The notes under the pieces are model-generated. The model was not told the origin of the DNA and ran no database searches. It saw nothing but the letters and a program-made list of their open reading frames with translations. The position numbers and the translations under genes are program-made. Positions 24,553 to 35,045 of a stretch of DNA of 64,000 nt are shown in pieces. The first letter of the stretch is position 1. Every line of letters starts with the position of its first letter. This stretch comes from Tsuneonella rigui. GTDB taxonomy: Bacteria > Pseudomonadota > Alphaproteobacteria > Sphingomonadales > Sphingomonadaceae. The stretch spans positions 372,001 through 436,000 of the forward strand of contig NZ_RSEL01000005.1 of assembly GCF_003958625.1 (NCBI RefSeq), in the 5' to 3' direction.

Positions 24553-25428
24553 CTAGTCCCCCCGGCGCGCGCGCGCAAGCGGATGCCGCTCGTTGACCAG
24601 CGCGACCAGCCGCGCGGAATCCACATGGGTGTAGATCTGCGTGGTCGCGATATCGGCGTGCCCCAGCAGCGTCTGCAGCACCCGCAAGTCCGCTCCCCCT
24701 TCGAGAAGGTGGGTCGCGAAGGCGTGGCGCAGTACGTGGGGGCTGACCTTTTCGGGTTCGATGTCGGCGCGGGCAGCAAGCTCTTTCAGAAGCTGAAAAA
24801 GCCGGACCCGCGTGAGGTGCTTGCCGTTTCGCGAAGGAAACAGGTGCTTTCCCTGCGGACGGACCACCAGCCAGCGCGACAAGGCCGCCCGCGCAGCGCT
24901 GCTCATGGGCACGATGCGGGTGGTCCCACCCTTCCCCGTGACCGTGATCAGTGGCGCATCGCGCGGAACTGCGGACAGCGGGAGCGAAACGAGCTCCGTG
25001 GCGCGTAGTCCTGAACCGTACAGCAGCTCCAGAAGAGCAAGCATGCGCAAGGCCGCGGGGCTGTCGGTGAACGCTTCCAACTCGGCCCTCGCGAACAGCG
25101 CCTCCACCTCCGCATGGCTGAGGATGCGCGGCAGGGGCCGGCGGGTGGCGGGGCGCGGGAGCGCGCTGCTGGGATCGTCCTCGCGCACGCCTTCGTCGGC
25201 CAGGAAGGCGTAGAACTGCCGCAACGCGGACGCCTTGCGCGCGACGCTCGACGGAGCGAGGTCGGCCCAGGCGTTGCCAAGTTTCGTCAGCGCCGCCCGA
25301 TCGGCCTTGGACAGATCGCCCAAGTGCTCCTCGGCATTTTGCAGATCACGGCGATAGGCGGCCAGGGTGTTCAACGCCGCTCCCCGCTCGGCGGCGAGCA
25401 TGGCGAGGAAATCGTCGATCGCACTCAT
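24553..25428 (-). CDS. xerD: Tyrosine recombinase XerD-type
   Basis: Resolves chromosome dimers at dif together with XerC. 291 residues, normal for XerC/D. The catalytic set is visible: Arg in GSGLRATEL, HVLRHAFATHLLEGG (His-x-x-Arg), LLGHADIATTQIYTH (His and nucleophile Tyr). Being a housekeeping neighbour of accA and aroK supports XerD rather than a mobile integrase, and no attachment repeats are seen. XerC versus XerD is a judgement from gene context. Confidence 0.9.
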   Translation of the reverse strand: MSAIDDFLAMLAAERGAALNTLAAYRRDLQNAEEHLGDLSKADRAALTKLGNAWADLAPSSVARKASALRQFYAFLADEGVREDDPSSALPRPATRRPLPRILSHAEVEALFARAELEAFTDSPAALRMLALLELLYGSGLRATELVSLPLSAVPRDAPLITVTGKGGTTRIVPMSSAARAALSRWLVVRPQGKHLFPSRNGKHLTRVRLFQLLKELAARADIEPEKVSPHVLRHAFATHLLEGGADLRVLQTLLGHADIATTQIYTHVDSARLVALVNERHPLARARRGD

Positions 25429-25444
25429 GCCGCGCGCCGCGCGA

Positions 25445-27307
25445 TCACCCGCGCGCGACCGCCTCCGCCGCGATCATCCGCGCCTCGGCCGACAGCCCGA
25501 CCCGATTGAGCGCGCTGACGATGTGGTAGAGGTGGCGCGGGGTCATCTGCTTCCAGTCGGTGCCCTGCATTCCCAGCCCCGCAAGGAACGTCACCAGCGC
25601 CTGGTTGTCGACTGCCGCAGCGGAGTCGATCGCGCGGGTCCAGCGGGTTGCGCTGCCGAGGCCCATCTTGAGGTCGCTCGAGTAGCTCGACACATCGCCC
25701 TGATTGATCCGGCCGAGACCAGCGAGACCCGCGACCAAGAACTGGGACTTGCGCTTGTCGTCACTCGAATCGTCGTCGACGAAATCATCGATTGCGCCGG
25801 TCGAGACTGACCCTGCGGGAGCCGGATTGGCAAACACGAGCTGTGCCCAGCCTGCGCTCCCCTGCGGCACCACGTTCGCCCAGCGAAGCGCGTCACGCTC
25901 GAAGCCTGCCGCCAACATTGATGCGAGCAGAGGGCCTGCGTCGTCGGCAAAGTCTTCGCTCGGCTCCAGCCGGGCAGCGGCGAATGCGGTCAGGACAAGC
26001 CGGGCGTAGTCAATGACCCCACCGCCCTGCCCGCGCCAGATATCGCGGATCGCAGCCATCCGCGCGGCTGCGTCCGCGCCGACGTATGCCTGGCGCAGCT
26101 GGATCGCGAGCGCCGCGGCGGGCCCTTCGAGGTCTTCCTCGGTATAGGCCTGGGAATAGAGATCGACCAACGCCGCTGAGGACAGAATGCCCTCCCGCGC
26201 TGCCAGCTCCGATGCGGCGATCCGGCGCGGCAGGCCGAGCATGGGCGCCGTGGCGGCAGCACGGCTGTAGTAGGGTCCAGCGCCGTCGAGCAGCGGATCG
26301 GGGATCGGCTCGCCCACCGCGTTCGCCAGTGCGAAGCGCATGGGGGTCAGCTCGTTGACGTCGGTCCACTCGATCGTGACCGCCCCGCGGCCCTCGCCCG
26401 CTGCACCAGCGTATCGCAGCGCGAGGAGCGCATCGATCGAGGCCGCCTGGCCGCGGTAGCGCACGCGGCTGATATCGGCCTTGGCCCGCGCGGCCTCGCC
26501 CGCGAACGCGCCGCAAATGCCCTGCAGCAGGCGCCAGTTCGCATCCTCGCGCACGCCGCCCTGCAAGCGCACCGCCGGGCAGGCTCCGACGAGGTCCGCA
26601 GTGCCGATATAGGCATCGAGCGCGGCGGCGGTCAGCGCGGGGTTCCAGTTCGAGGTGTCGACGTCCTGCGCCAGCGCCCTCGCCGCGCTGAATTCGCCCA
26701 TCGCGTTGAGCGCACGCACACGCAATGCTGCGAAGTCCACCGGGTCCATGCCGGCGGGTGCCTCAAGCCGGCTGGCAAGCGCTCGACGCAGCAGGATGTG
26801 CCCCCAGCGCGAAACCAGCGGACCTTTGGTACCGGCGAGTGCCGCGCGGACGAGCGGCTCAGGCTGGTTGGCAAGCGAGAACGTCGGCAATCCGCCTTCG
26901 GACGGCGCGAGTACGCCGACTTCGGCAAGCGAACGCCGCGCCCCGGCGGGAATGTCGACCTTGGGTTTCAAGCCCAGCAGTTCGTCGAGCTCGTCGGTCG
27001 ACATGCGCTCGAGCTGGTCGAGCGTCGGCAGCTTGCCGGCGAAGCTGGGCAACGCTGGAACGGGCGCCGATGCTCCGCCCGGAACAGGCTGAATCACCGG
27101 GACCGAGGTCGCGCCGCCCGTCGGTCCAGCCGCGGGTGTTTGCGAGGAGGTCGCGGTCGCGCGCGGGGTCGGGCTCGGTGTCGGCGCGGGCTTAGGCTCG
27201 TCGAAGCCCGGCGGCAGGATCGACTGCGGTGCGCTCTGCGCGAGCGCCAGGCCGGACACAACCGCCAGCGAGGCCGCGCCCGCTGCGAGGAAGCCGAGAC
27301 GCTTCAC
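25445..27307 (-). CDS. Large exported protein of unknown function, alpha-helical
   Basis: 620 residues starting at a GTG that overlaps the small upstream gene (GTGA, 27304-27307). A signal peptide (residues 1-23, ending GLALA) is followed by a Pro/Thr/Ser/Gly-rich linker to about residue 85 (PKPAPTPSPTPRATATS), then about 500 residues rich in Ala and Leu that look like tandem helices of a TPR/solenoid type. DDFVDDDSSDDKRKSQF is an acidic loop. I do not recognise a family. xerD follows 16 bases downstream. Its placement between a membrane peptide and a recombinase does not reveal its job; a cell-envelope scaffold is a guess. Confidence 0.7.
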   Translation of the reverse strand: MKRLGFLAAGAASLAVVSGLALAQSAPQSILPPGFDEPKPAPTPSPTPRATATSSQTPAAGPTGGATSVPVIQPVPGGASAPVPALPSFAGKLPTLDQLERMSTDELDELLGLKPKVDIPAGARRSLAEVGVLAPSEGGLPTFSLANQPEPLVRAALAGTKGPLVSRWGHILLRRALASRLEAPAGMDPVDFAALRVRALNAMGEFSAARALAQDVDTSNWNPALTAAALDAYIGTADLVGACPAVRLQGGVREDANWRLLQGICGAFAGEAARAKADISRVRYRGQAASIDALLALRYAGAAGEGRGAVTIEWTDVNELTPMRFALANAVGEPIPDPLLDGAGPYYSRAAATAPMLGLPRRIAASELAAREGILSSAALVDLYSQAYTEEDLEGPAAALAIQLRQAYVGADAAARMAAIRDIWRGQGGGVIDYARLVLTAFAAARLEPSEDFADDAGPLLASMLAAGFERDALRWANVVPQGSAGWAQLVFANPAPAGSVSTGAIDDFVDDDSSDDKRKSQFLVAGLAGLGRINQGDVSSYSSDLKMGLGSATRWTRAIDSAAAVDNQALVTFLAGLGMQGTDWKQMTPRHLYHIVSALNRVGLSAEARMIAAEAVARG

Positions 27308-27438
27308 TGCGCGTGTTCCGGGACTACAACCGGCTCGCTGATCGGATGCAGCGCTTCTTCGCCGCCGTCGATCCAGGCGTAGACCAGCAGCAGCACGACC
27401 AGCGCGCCTGCGATCCATCCCATTCGCTTACCCGTCAT
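27304..27438 (-). CDS. 44-residue single-pass membrane protein
   Basis: Starts at the ATG at 27436-27438. Frames open further upstream overlap aroK and are rejected. Layout is MTGKRMGW, one hydrophobic helix (IAGALVVLLLVYAWI), and an acidic tail ending EPVVVPEHAQ. It is translationally coupled (GTGA) to the 620-residue exported protein, suggesting that the two work together at the inner membrane. No family is recognised. Confidence 0.6.
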   Translation of the reverse strand: MTGKRMGWIAGALVVLLLVYAWIDGGEEALHPISEPVVVPEHAQ

Positions 27439-27538
27439 TGCCAAGAACGCGACCCTCTTCCGACCGATCAGCACAGCCGCCGCGCGGGTACCCGCGCACG
27501 GTTGCGCAGGCCCTAGCCCATCTATAGGCGAGGCGGCA

Positions 27539-28108
27539 ATGCGCTCTGCGACCGCCGCCCTCACCCCCGCCGAAATCGGCGCGATCGCGCGCCGGATCGA
27601 CCGTTCGGTGGTGCTCGTGGGCCTGATGGGGGTGGGCAAGTCGACCGTCGGGCGTAAACTCGCGGGATTGTTGCACGCTGATTTCGTGGACGCCGACGAG
27701 GCGATCGTCGATGCCGCGGCGATGTCGATCGCGGAGATCTTCGAGCGCTTCGGCGAGCCCTATTTCCGGGATGGCGAGCGGCGCGTAATTGCTCGGCTGA
27801 TCGAAGAGCATCACGGCGTGATCGCCACCGGCGGCGGCGCGTTCGTGAATCCGCAGACGCGTGCCCTGATCCTCGAGCGCGCGATCGCCGTGTGGATCGA
27901 TTGCGACACCGCCACGCTCGTCCAGCGCACCGGCCGGCGCGATGATCGACCGCTGCTGCGCAATGGCGATCCGGCCGAAATCCTCGACCGCCTGCGCCGC
28001 GAGCGCGAGCCGTTCTACGCCGAAGCGCCGATCCATGTGACCAGCGCCGACGGCCCGCAATACGATACCGCGCTGCACATCCTGGAGGCGATCGACCGAT
28101 GGCTGTAA
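27539..28108 (+). CDS. aroK: Shikimate kinase
   Basis: Phosphorylates shikimate in aromatic amino-acid synthesis. 189 residues. P-loop VGLMGVGKSTVGRKLA, the shikimate-binding region DADEAI and FGEPYFRDGERRV, GGGAF, and the lid RTGRRDDRPLL are all present. The N-terminal 20-odd residues extend beyond the core, as is common in alphaproteobacteria. It overlaps aroB by 10 bases. Confidence 0.96.
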   Translation: MRSATAALTPAEIGAIARRIDRSVVLVGLMGVGKSTVGRKLAGLLHADFVDADEAIVDAAAMSIAEIFERFGEPYFRDGERRVIARLIEEHHGVIATGGGAFVNPQTRALILERAIAVWIDCDTATLVQRTGRRDDRPLLRNGDPAEILDRLRREREPFYAEAPIHVTSADGPQYDTALHILEAIDRWL

Positions 28109-29205
28109 TTCCCGTCGCGCTCGCCGGGCGAAGTTACTCCGTCGAGGTCGGGCACAGCCTGCTCGAACGCGCGGGTGAGTTGGCGGCGCCGTTCCTGCGG
28201 AAAGCTTCGGTGCCGGTGGTGGCGGATCGAAACGCGTGGGCGCTGCATGGCGCGCGGCTGGAGGCGGGTCTGGCGGAGACCGATCGCTCTGCCTCGGTCT
28301 ATATCGTCGAATCCGGTGAGGGGTCGAAAAGCTGGACGGGGCTTGCCGCATTGACGGATTGGCTCCTTGCTGAGGGAGTCGAGCGCGGCGACCACGTGAT
28401 TGCGTTCGGCGGCGGTGTTGTTGGCGACCTGACCGGCTTCGCGTGCGCCATCCTCAAGCGCGGGTGCGGCTTCGTACAAGTGCCCACCACGCTGCTTGCG
28501 CAAGTCGACAGCTCGGTCGGCGGTAAGACCGCGATCAACACCTCGGCCGGCAAGAACCTGGTTGGTGCATTCCACCAGCCATCACTTGTGCTGGCCGATC
28601 TCGCGACACTCGGGACGTTGCCCGAACGTGAGTTGGGCGCGGGATATGCCGAAGTGCTCAAGTACGGGGTGCTTGGTGATCGCGCGTTTTTCGACTGGTT
28701 GGGCGTTCATGGGAGCGAAGTCCTGTCGTTCGCCGACGGACCGCTCGAACACGCCGTGGCCACCAGCGTGGCGATGAAGGCCGCCATCGTCGCGGAGGAC
28801 GAGCGCGAGACTACGGGGCGCCGCGCGTTGCTCAACCTCGGTCACACTTTCGGTCACGCGCTGGAAGCTCAGACCGGCTTCGGCGAGCGTCTGTTGCATG
28901 GCGAGGCGGTCGCGCTCGGCATGGTTCTGGCGGCTCGTTTTTCGGCCCGCGCGGCACTGATGGACGCCAGCGACGCCAGCAAGGTCGCAGCGGCTGTGAG
29001 CGACGCCGGCCTGCCGGCAGAAGTCGCGTCCCTGGGTTTGAACTGCGACGGCGCCACGCTCGTCGAGCACATGCTGCACGACAAGAAGATGGACGCCGGC
29101 GCCCTGCCCTTCGTCCTGCTGCGCGGGATCGGGGAGGCGTTCCTGGCCCGCGATGTCGATCTGGCAGATGTGGCGGCGTTCCTGCACGAGGAACTCGCCC
29201 GATGA
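28099..29205 (+). CDS. aroB: 3-dehydroquinate synthase
   Basis: Converts DAHP to 3-dehydroquinate, second step of the shikimate pathway; uses NAD and a divalent metal. 368 residues. Key stretches are FGGGVVGDLTGF (NAD binding), VPTTLLAQVDSSVGGKTAIN, LNLGHTFGHALE and HGEAVALGM, which hold the metal-binding Glu and His residues. Overlaps aroK at its start and the cyclase gene at its end (ATGA, 29202-29205). Confidence 0.97.
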   Translation: MAVIPVALAGRSYSVEVGHSLLERAGELAAPFLRKASVPVVADRNAWALHGARLEAGLAETDRSASVYIVESGEGSKSWTGLAALTDWLLAEGVERGDHVIAFGGGVVGDLTGFACAILKRGCGFVQVPTTLLAQVDSSVGGKTAINTSAGKNLVGAFHQPSLVLADLATLGTLPERELGAGYAEVLKYGVLGDRAFFDWLGVHGSEVLSFADGPLEHAVATSVAMKAAIVAEDERETTGRRALLNLGHTFGHALEAQTGFGERLLHGEAVALGMVLAARFSARAALMDASDASKVAAAVSDAGLPAEVASLGLNCDGATLVEHMLHDKKMDAGALPFVLLRGIGEAFLARDVDLADVAAFLHEELAR

Positions 29206-29972
29206 CCCGCTTCGTCGACCTGTCGATCCCGATCACCAATGATGTCGTGTCCGATCCCGAGATCATGCGCCCGCGGATCACCTACATGACGCACGAGGAT
29301 ACCTGGAAGCAGATTGCCATGTTCTTTCCGGGGCTTACCAAGGGCGATCTGCCCGATGGCGAAGGCTGGGCGGTCGAGCAACTGACGCTCAGCACGCACA
29401 ACGGCACGCACATGGATGCGCCGTGGCATTTTCATTCGACCACCGATTCCGGCGCCAGCCCTGCCCCGAGCATCGACGAAGCGCCGCTCGATCGGTTCTT
29501 CCGACCAGGGGTGAAGCTTGACTTCAGCCACCTGTCGCATGGGCATGTCGTGACCGCACAAGAGGTTCAACATGCCTTCGAGCGGATCGAGTATGAACTC
29601 AAGCCGCTAGACATCGTGCTGGTGCAGTCGGGCGCGGTCTACGGCACCGACAACTTTACCGATCAGGGCGTCGGCCTTGGCGGGGAAGCGACGCTGTTCT
29701 TGACCGAACGCGGAGTCGAAGTGGTCGGCACCGATGCGTGGAGCTGGGACGCGCCGTTCAGCCACACCGCCAAGCGCTGGGCCGAAACCCGCGACCCGTC
29801 GATCATCTGGGAGGGCCACAAGGCCGGACGCATCCGCCCGTATTACCAGATCGAGAAGCTGACCAACCTCGCCGCCTTGCCGGCGTACGGGTTCACGCTG
29901 AGCTGCTTCCCGGTCAAGATCGAGCGCGCCAGCGCCGGGTGGATCCGGGCGGTCGCGCTGATCGAGGACTAG
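29202..29972 (+). CDS. Cyclase family metal-dependent hydrolase (kynurenine-formamidase-like)
   Basis: 256 residues coupled to aroB by a 4-base overlap. The family metal/active-site motif HNGTHMDAPWHF is at residues about 66-77, and GTDAWSWDAPF is a second conserved stretch. Members include kynurenine formamidase (tryptophan breakdown), isatin hydrolase and polyketide-type cyclases. The location after aroK-aroB suggests an aromatic substrate, but the precise reaction cannot be told. Convergent with, and 4 bases overlapping, a small gene on the other strand. Confidence 0.8.
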   Translation: MTRFVDLSIPITNDVVSDPEIMRPRITYMTHEDTWKQIAMFFPGLTKGDLPDGEGWAVEQLTLSTHNGTHMDAPWHFHSTTDSGASPAPSIDEAPLDRFFRPGVKLDFSHLSHGHVVTAQEVQHAFERIEYELKPLDIVLVQSGAVYGTDNFTDQGVGLGGEATLFLTERGVEVVGTDAWSWDAPFSHTAKRWAETRDPSIIWEGHKAGRIRPYYQIEKLTNLAALPAYGFTLSCFPVKIERASAGWIRAVALIED

Positions 29973-30217
29973 GCCGCTGGGCGCGAGCGGATCGGCGCCA
30001 CGTTGGCGGCCGCGTCGCGCATCATCTCGTCATGTTCTGCGAACAGGCGGTCGAGTTCATCCCGGCGGCTGAGCAGGATCTGCGCAATCCCGGGTGCCAG
30101 GCTGTCGCCGTCGCCGATGCGGCCCAGCAAGGCCGCGAGATCGCTGATCGTCGCCTCGTCGGGCGTCTTGAAGAAGTGACCGCGGCCGTCGAAGAAGCCG
30201 GTTCCCTTGTGAGCCAT
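29969..30217 (-). CDS. Small conserved-looking protein of unknown function
   Basis: 82 residues with a strong ribosome binding site (GAGGAGAG, 5 bases before ATG). The N-terminus KGTGFFDGRGHFFKTPDEAT is distinctive and rich in Gly/Phe, followed by helical segments (ISDLAALLGRIGD, RRDELDRLFAEHDEMMRDAA). No family is recognised and no membrane segment is present. An imperfect hairpin (GGGTCC-GTGAT-GGACCC) lies just upstream at about 30233-30249. Confidence 0.65.
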   Translation of the reverse strand: MAHKGTGFFDGRGHFFKTPDEATISDLAALLGRIGDGDSLAPGIAQILLSRRDELDRLFAEHDEMMRDAAANVAPIRSRPAA

Positions 30218-30332
30218 CGTCGCTCTCCTCGCGGGTCCGTGATGGACCCGGACAGCGGAGAGTCTCGCGAAGCCGCGCCGCGCGCCAGCGGATTTACCAC
30301 GATTCGCGCAACCCGCCCCGCGGCGGAACGGT

Positions 30333-30782
30333 TCACTTCACAAGCGTTTCCGGCTCCAGATCGACGCGTCCGAAGCCTTCGAACAACGCGTCGAACAGCA
30401 ACGACCGATGGCATTCGGCCGCATCGCGTTCGTAGCAGAGCAGAGCGACCCGCTGGCCCTCGGCGATCTCGCGCAGTTCGCCCATCTGCGCCATCGCCTC
30501 GGGCAGTTCGAGCTGGCCGGCATAGACTCGCGCCAGTCCCGCGTGATCGCCCCGCCGCGCCGCCTCACGCCCTTCGGCGGGTGTGCCGAGCTGCTTGAAG
30601 TGGCGGTAGGCGATGCCCGCTTCCTCGGCGGCCGCCTTGAGGCTCGACTTCGAGAATCCCGGTCGGCGCGATAGGGGCAGGAAGCGGATGTCGGCGAGCA
30701 GCTCGACACCTGCGTCCTTCAGCGCGTCGATCACCGCGGCTTGGGTCACGCCCTCATAACCCATGGTGTAGATCGTCGGCAT
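30333..30782 (-). CDS. DUF488 family protein
   Basis: 149 residues. The N-terminus MPTIYTMGYEGVTQAAVI and the conserved LLADIRFLPLSRRPGFSK with later LLCYERDAAECHRSLL (Cys and His) identify the DUF488 family, whose biochemical function is not established; a catalytic Arg/Cys has been suggested from the fold. The ATG overlaps the csaA stop (TCA/CAT at 30780-30784), so it ends a pccA-csaA-DUF488 coupled run. Confidence 0.85.
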   Translation of the reverse strand: MPTIYTMGYEGVTQAAVIDALKDAGVELLADIRFLPLSRRPGFSKSSLKAAAEEAGIAYRHFKQLGTPAEGREAARRGDHAGLARVYAGQLELPEAMAQMGELREIAEGQRVALLCYERDAAECHRSLLFDALFEGFGRVDLEPETLVK

Positions 30783-31152
30783 CAGAACAGCCGCGATCCG
30801 TTGGGCACGTGCACGTCGGGGGCGAACAGGACGACCTCGCCCGCTGCATCGGCAAAGCCGAGCGTCAGCACTTCGGACATCACCGGTCCGATCTGGCGCG
30901 GCGGAAAGTTGACCACGGCCGCCACCTGCCGCCCCGGCAGTTCGCCGAGCGCATAGTTGGTCGCAATCTGCGCCGAGCTCTTCTTCACCCCGATCGCCGG
31001 GCCGAAATCGATCTTCAGCCGGTACGACGGCTTGCGCGCTTGGGGAAACTCTTCCGCCTCGACGATGGTCCCGATGCGGATATCGACCTTGAGGAAATCG
31101 TCGAACGCGATCTCCTCAGCGGCCGGCGCATCAGCGGCGTGGGCGACGTGCA

Positions 31153-31153
<1 letters not shown>
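30782..31153 (-). CDS. csaA: tRNA-binding/export-chaperone domain protein CsaA
   Basis: 123 residues, a single OB-fold tRNA-binding domain (Trbp111/EMAP-II type). Signatures: FLKVDIRIGTIVEAEEFPQA, SYRLKIDFG, VKKSSAQIATNY and VAAVVNFPPRQIG. CsaA in other bacteria binds tRNA and has export-related chaperone activity; physiological role remains unclear. The ATG overlaps the pccA stop (31151-31155) and its stop overlaps the DUF488 start, so it is translationally coupled on both sides. Confidence 0.92.
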
Positions 31154-33315
<2,162 letters not shown>

Positions 33316-33317
33316 TG

Positions 33318-33536
33318 TCAGTCCTTTGCGCGCTTGCGGCGCCAGATGTAGATTGAAAAGACTACGTAGAGAGCGACCGCGCCAAGTAAAAACCAGAACG
33401 CCTGATCATCCGCTCGCTGGTTGCAAGCAACGGGACTGTCCGGCCCCAATCCGCACTGCAAAAGAATTTGCATCCAGACGAACGTCGCGGCCGCGGCGTA
33501 GGCAATACTTACAGCCAGGAATCCGAGAGGCCTCAT
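33318..33536 (-). CDS. Small two-helix membrane protein
   Basis: 72 residues, ending 2 bases before the pccA start, so probably co-translated with it. Two hydrophobic segments (residues about 3-25, LGFLAVSIAYAAAATFVWMQ; and about 46-64, FWFLLGAVALYVVFSIYIW) are joined by a loop with two Cys (QCGLGPDSPVACNQ) likely to be periplasmic, and the C-terminus is basic (RRKRAKD), cytoplasmic. No family is recognised. Confidence 0.7.
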   Translation of the reverse strand: MRPLGFLAVSIAYAAAATFVWMQILLQCGLGPDSPVACNQRADDQAFWFLLGAVALYVVFSIYIWRRKRAKD

Positions 33537-33551
33537 CGCGGCAGCCCTAGT

Positions 33552-33643
33552 CCATCATGCCGGACTTGATCGGGCATAGTGCTTCCTTCGGTCGCAGCGC
33601 GAAAAGAGAAGCACCTCCCCGGATCAAGTCCGGGGCGACGAGG
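33552..33643. repeat. REP/BIME-like palindromic repeat, copy A
   Basis: A diverged copy of the family seen again at 39072 and 40751. It begins TCATGCCGGACTTGATCGGG, has GTGCTTCCTTC in the middle, and ends CCCCGGATCAAGTCCGGGGCGACGAGG. Each half can fold on itself (CCGGACTTGATCGGG-type and CCCCGGA-TCAAG-TCCGGGG), and the two halves are inverted copies. It fills the gap between the bioB stop and the small membrane gene. Confidence 0.8.
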
Positions 33644-33657
33644 TAGGTGGATGTTGG

Positions 33658-34674
33658 TCACGCGGCCGGCTCCATCGCGCCGCAGTTCGCCGCCCGCAGC
33701 GGCTCATCGCCCTTTAGCGCCGTCAGCCCCAACTTGGCGAACAGCGCCGCGTCGCTGTCGTCGCCCGCATTGGGCGCGGTGAGCAGTTTGTCGCCGGTGA
33801 AGATCGAGTTCGCGCCGGCGAGGAAGCACAGCGCCTGGGTCGCCTCGCTCATGCTCTCGCGACCCGCGGAGAGGCGCACCATCGACAGCGGCATCGTAGT
33901 GCGCGCCACCGCCACGGTGCGGACGAACTCGATGTCGTCGATCTTGGCGAGCGGGGTGTCCGCCAGCATGTCGCCCAACACGGTGCCCTTGACCGGCACC
34001 AGCGCGTTGACCGGCACGCTTTCGGGATGCTGCGACAGGGTGGCGAGCGTGTGGATGAAGCCGACCCGGTCATCGCGCGTCTCGCCCATGCCGACGATCC
34101 CGCCGCTGCACACGTTGATGCCGGAAGCGCGCACGTTGGCGAGCGTGTCGAGCCGCTCGCCCATCGTGCGGGTGGTGATCACCCGCTCGTAGTATTCGGG
34201 GCTGCTGTCGATATTGTGGTTGTAGTAGTCGAGCCCAGCCTCGGCGAGCATGTCCGCCTGTTTCGGCGTCAGCATGCCGAGCGTCATGCAGGTTTCGAGC
34301 CCCATCGCGCGCACGCCCCTCACGATCTCGACGATCGCGGGCATGTCGCGGTCCTTGGGATTGCGCCAGGCGGCGCCCATGCAGAAGCGCTGGCTACCGT
34401 GGTCCTTCGCCTGCGCGGCGGATTGCAGCACTGCCTGCACGTCCATCAGCTTGGTCGCCGCGACGCCGCTGTCGGCCTTCACCGACTGCGAGCAGTATCC
34501 GCAATCCTCCGGGCAGCCGCCGGTCTTGATGCTGAGCAGGGTGCAAAGCTGGACCTGTTCGGGCGGATGGTTCGCGCGGTGCACGCTCGCCGCCTGGAAC
34601 AGCAGCTCGGTGAACGGCAGGTCGAACAGCGCGGCGATCTCCTCGCGCGTCCAGTCGGTGCGGATCATCGTCAT
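33658..34674 (-). CDS. bioB: Biotin synthase
   Basis: Radical-SAM enzyme that inserts sulphur into dethiobiotin, the last step of biotin synthesis. 338 residues; the ATG at 34672-34674 overlaps the upstream stop (ATGA). The FeS cysteines are in [14 protein letters not shown] (CxxxCxxC), and [25 protein letters not shown] and LVPVKGT are family signatures. No other bio genes are in the window. Its place beside pccA makes sense because PccA needs biotin. Confidence 0.97.
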   Translation of the reverse strand: MTMIRTDWTREEIAALFDLPFTELLFQAASVHRANHPPEQVQLCTLLSIKTGGCPEDCGYCSQSVKADSGVAATKLMDVQAVLQSAAQAKDHGSQRFCMGAAWRNPKDRDMPAIVEIVRGVRAMGLETCMTLGMLTPKQADMLAEAGLDYYNHNIDSSPEYYERVITTRTMGERLDTLANVRASGINVCSGGIVGMGETRDDRVGFIHTLATLSQHPESVPVNALVPVKGTVLGDMLADTPLAKIDDIEFVRTVAVARTTMPLSMVRLSAGRESMSEATQALCFLAGANSIFTGDKLLTAPNAGDDSDAALFAKLGLTALKGDEPLRAANCGAMEPAA

Positions 34675-35045
34675 GGCAGGACCTTCAGGAATGCATAGAG
34701 AAACGCGCCGACGCCGACCGAAAGCAGCCCGCTGGCGATATGCTGGGACATCAGCAATTGCTTCAGCAGCGGCGGGTCGGCAGCCTTCGCTTTCATCTCC
34801 GCGGTGGTGATCGTGGTCAGCGCGGCAAAGCTGGTGATCGCCGCCAGGCCGAGCAGCGCGACGGTCAGCAGGATCATCCATTTGCCGATGTTCGTGCCGT
34901 TATGCCCGTTAATAAGCCCGAATACGCCGCCGATTGAGATCAGCGACAGAGTCGTCAGGAACTTGAAGAAATCGTACACGCGCGCAAGCCCGTCGCGCTC
35001 GGAGGCCGATACCGGTTCCTCGTCGTCGGTCACTGTCTCAGCCAC
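34671..35045 (-). CDS. Membrane protein, paralogue 1 of a pair flanking an exported esterase
   Basis: 124 residues from a GTG at 35043-35045 that overlaps the esterase stop (GTGGCTGAG). An acidic N-terminus leads to the motif [23 protein letters not shown], a second hydrophobic segment [18 protein letters not shown], and a third near the end [15 protein letters not shown]. The YDF(F/Y)K(F/W)..SL..GG core is shared with the protein at 35901-36266, so they look like paralogues. Function unknown. Coupled to bioB downstream by ATGA. Confidence 0.7.
   Translation of the reverse strand: MAETVTDDEEPVSASERDGLARVYDFFKFLTTLSLISIGGVFGLINGHNGTNIGKWMILLTVALLGLAAITSFAALTTITTAEMKAKAADPPLLKQLLMSQHIASGLLSVGVGAFLYAFLKVLP

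Noticed and set aside
24553-25428. xerD as a prophage or integron integrase
   Set aside because: Length, motifs and the accA/aroK neighbourhood fit the chromosome-dimer recombinase; no attachment repeats, phage genes or composition change are seen.
27439-27639. Longer version of the 44-residue membrane protein starting near 27639
   Set aside because: The extra part is antisense to aroK and lacks a ribosome site; the start at 27438 gives a clean one-helix protein.
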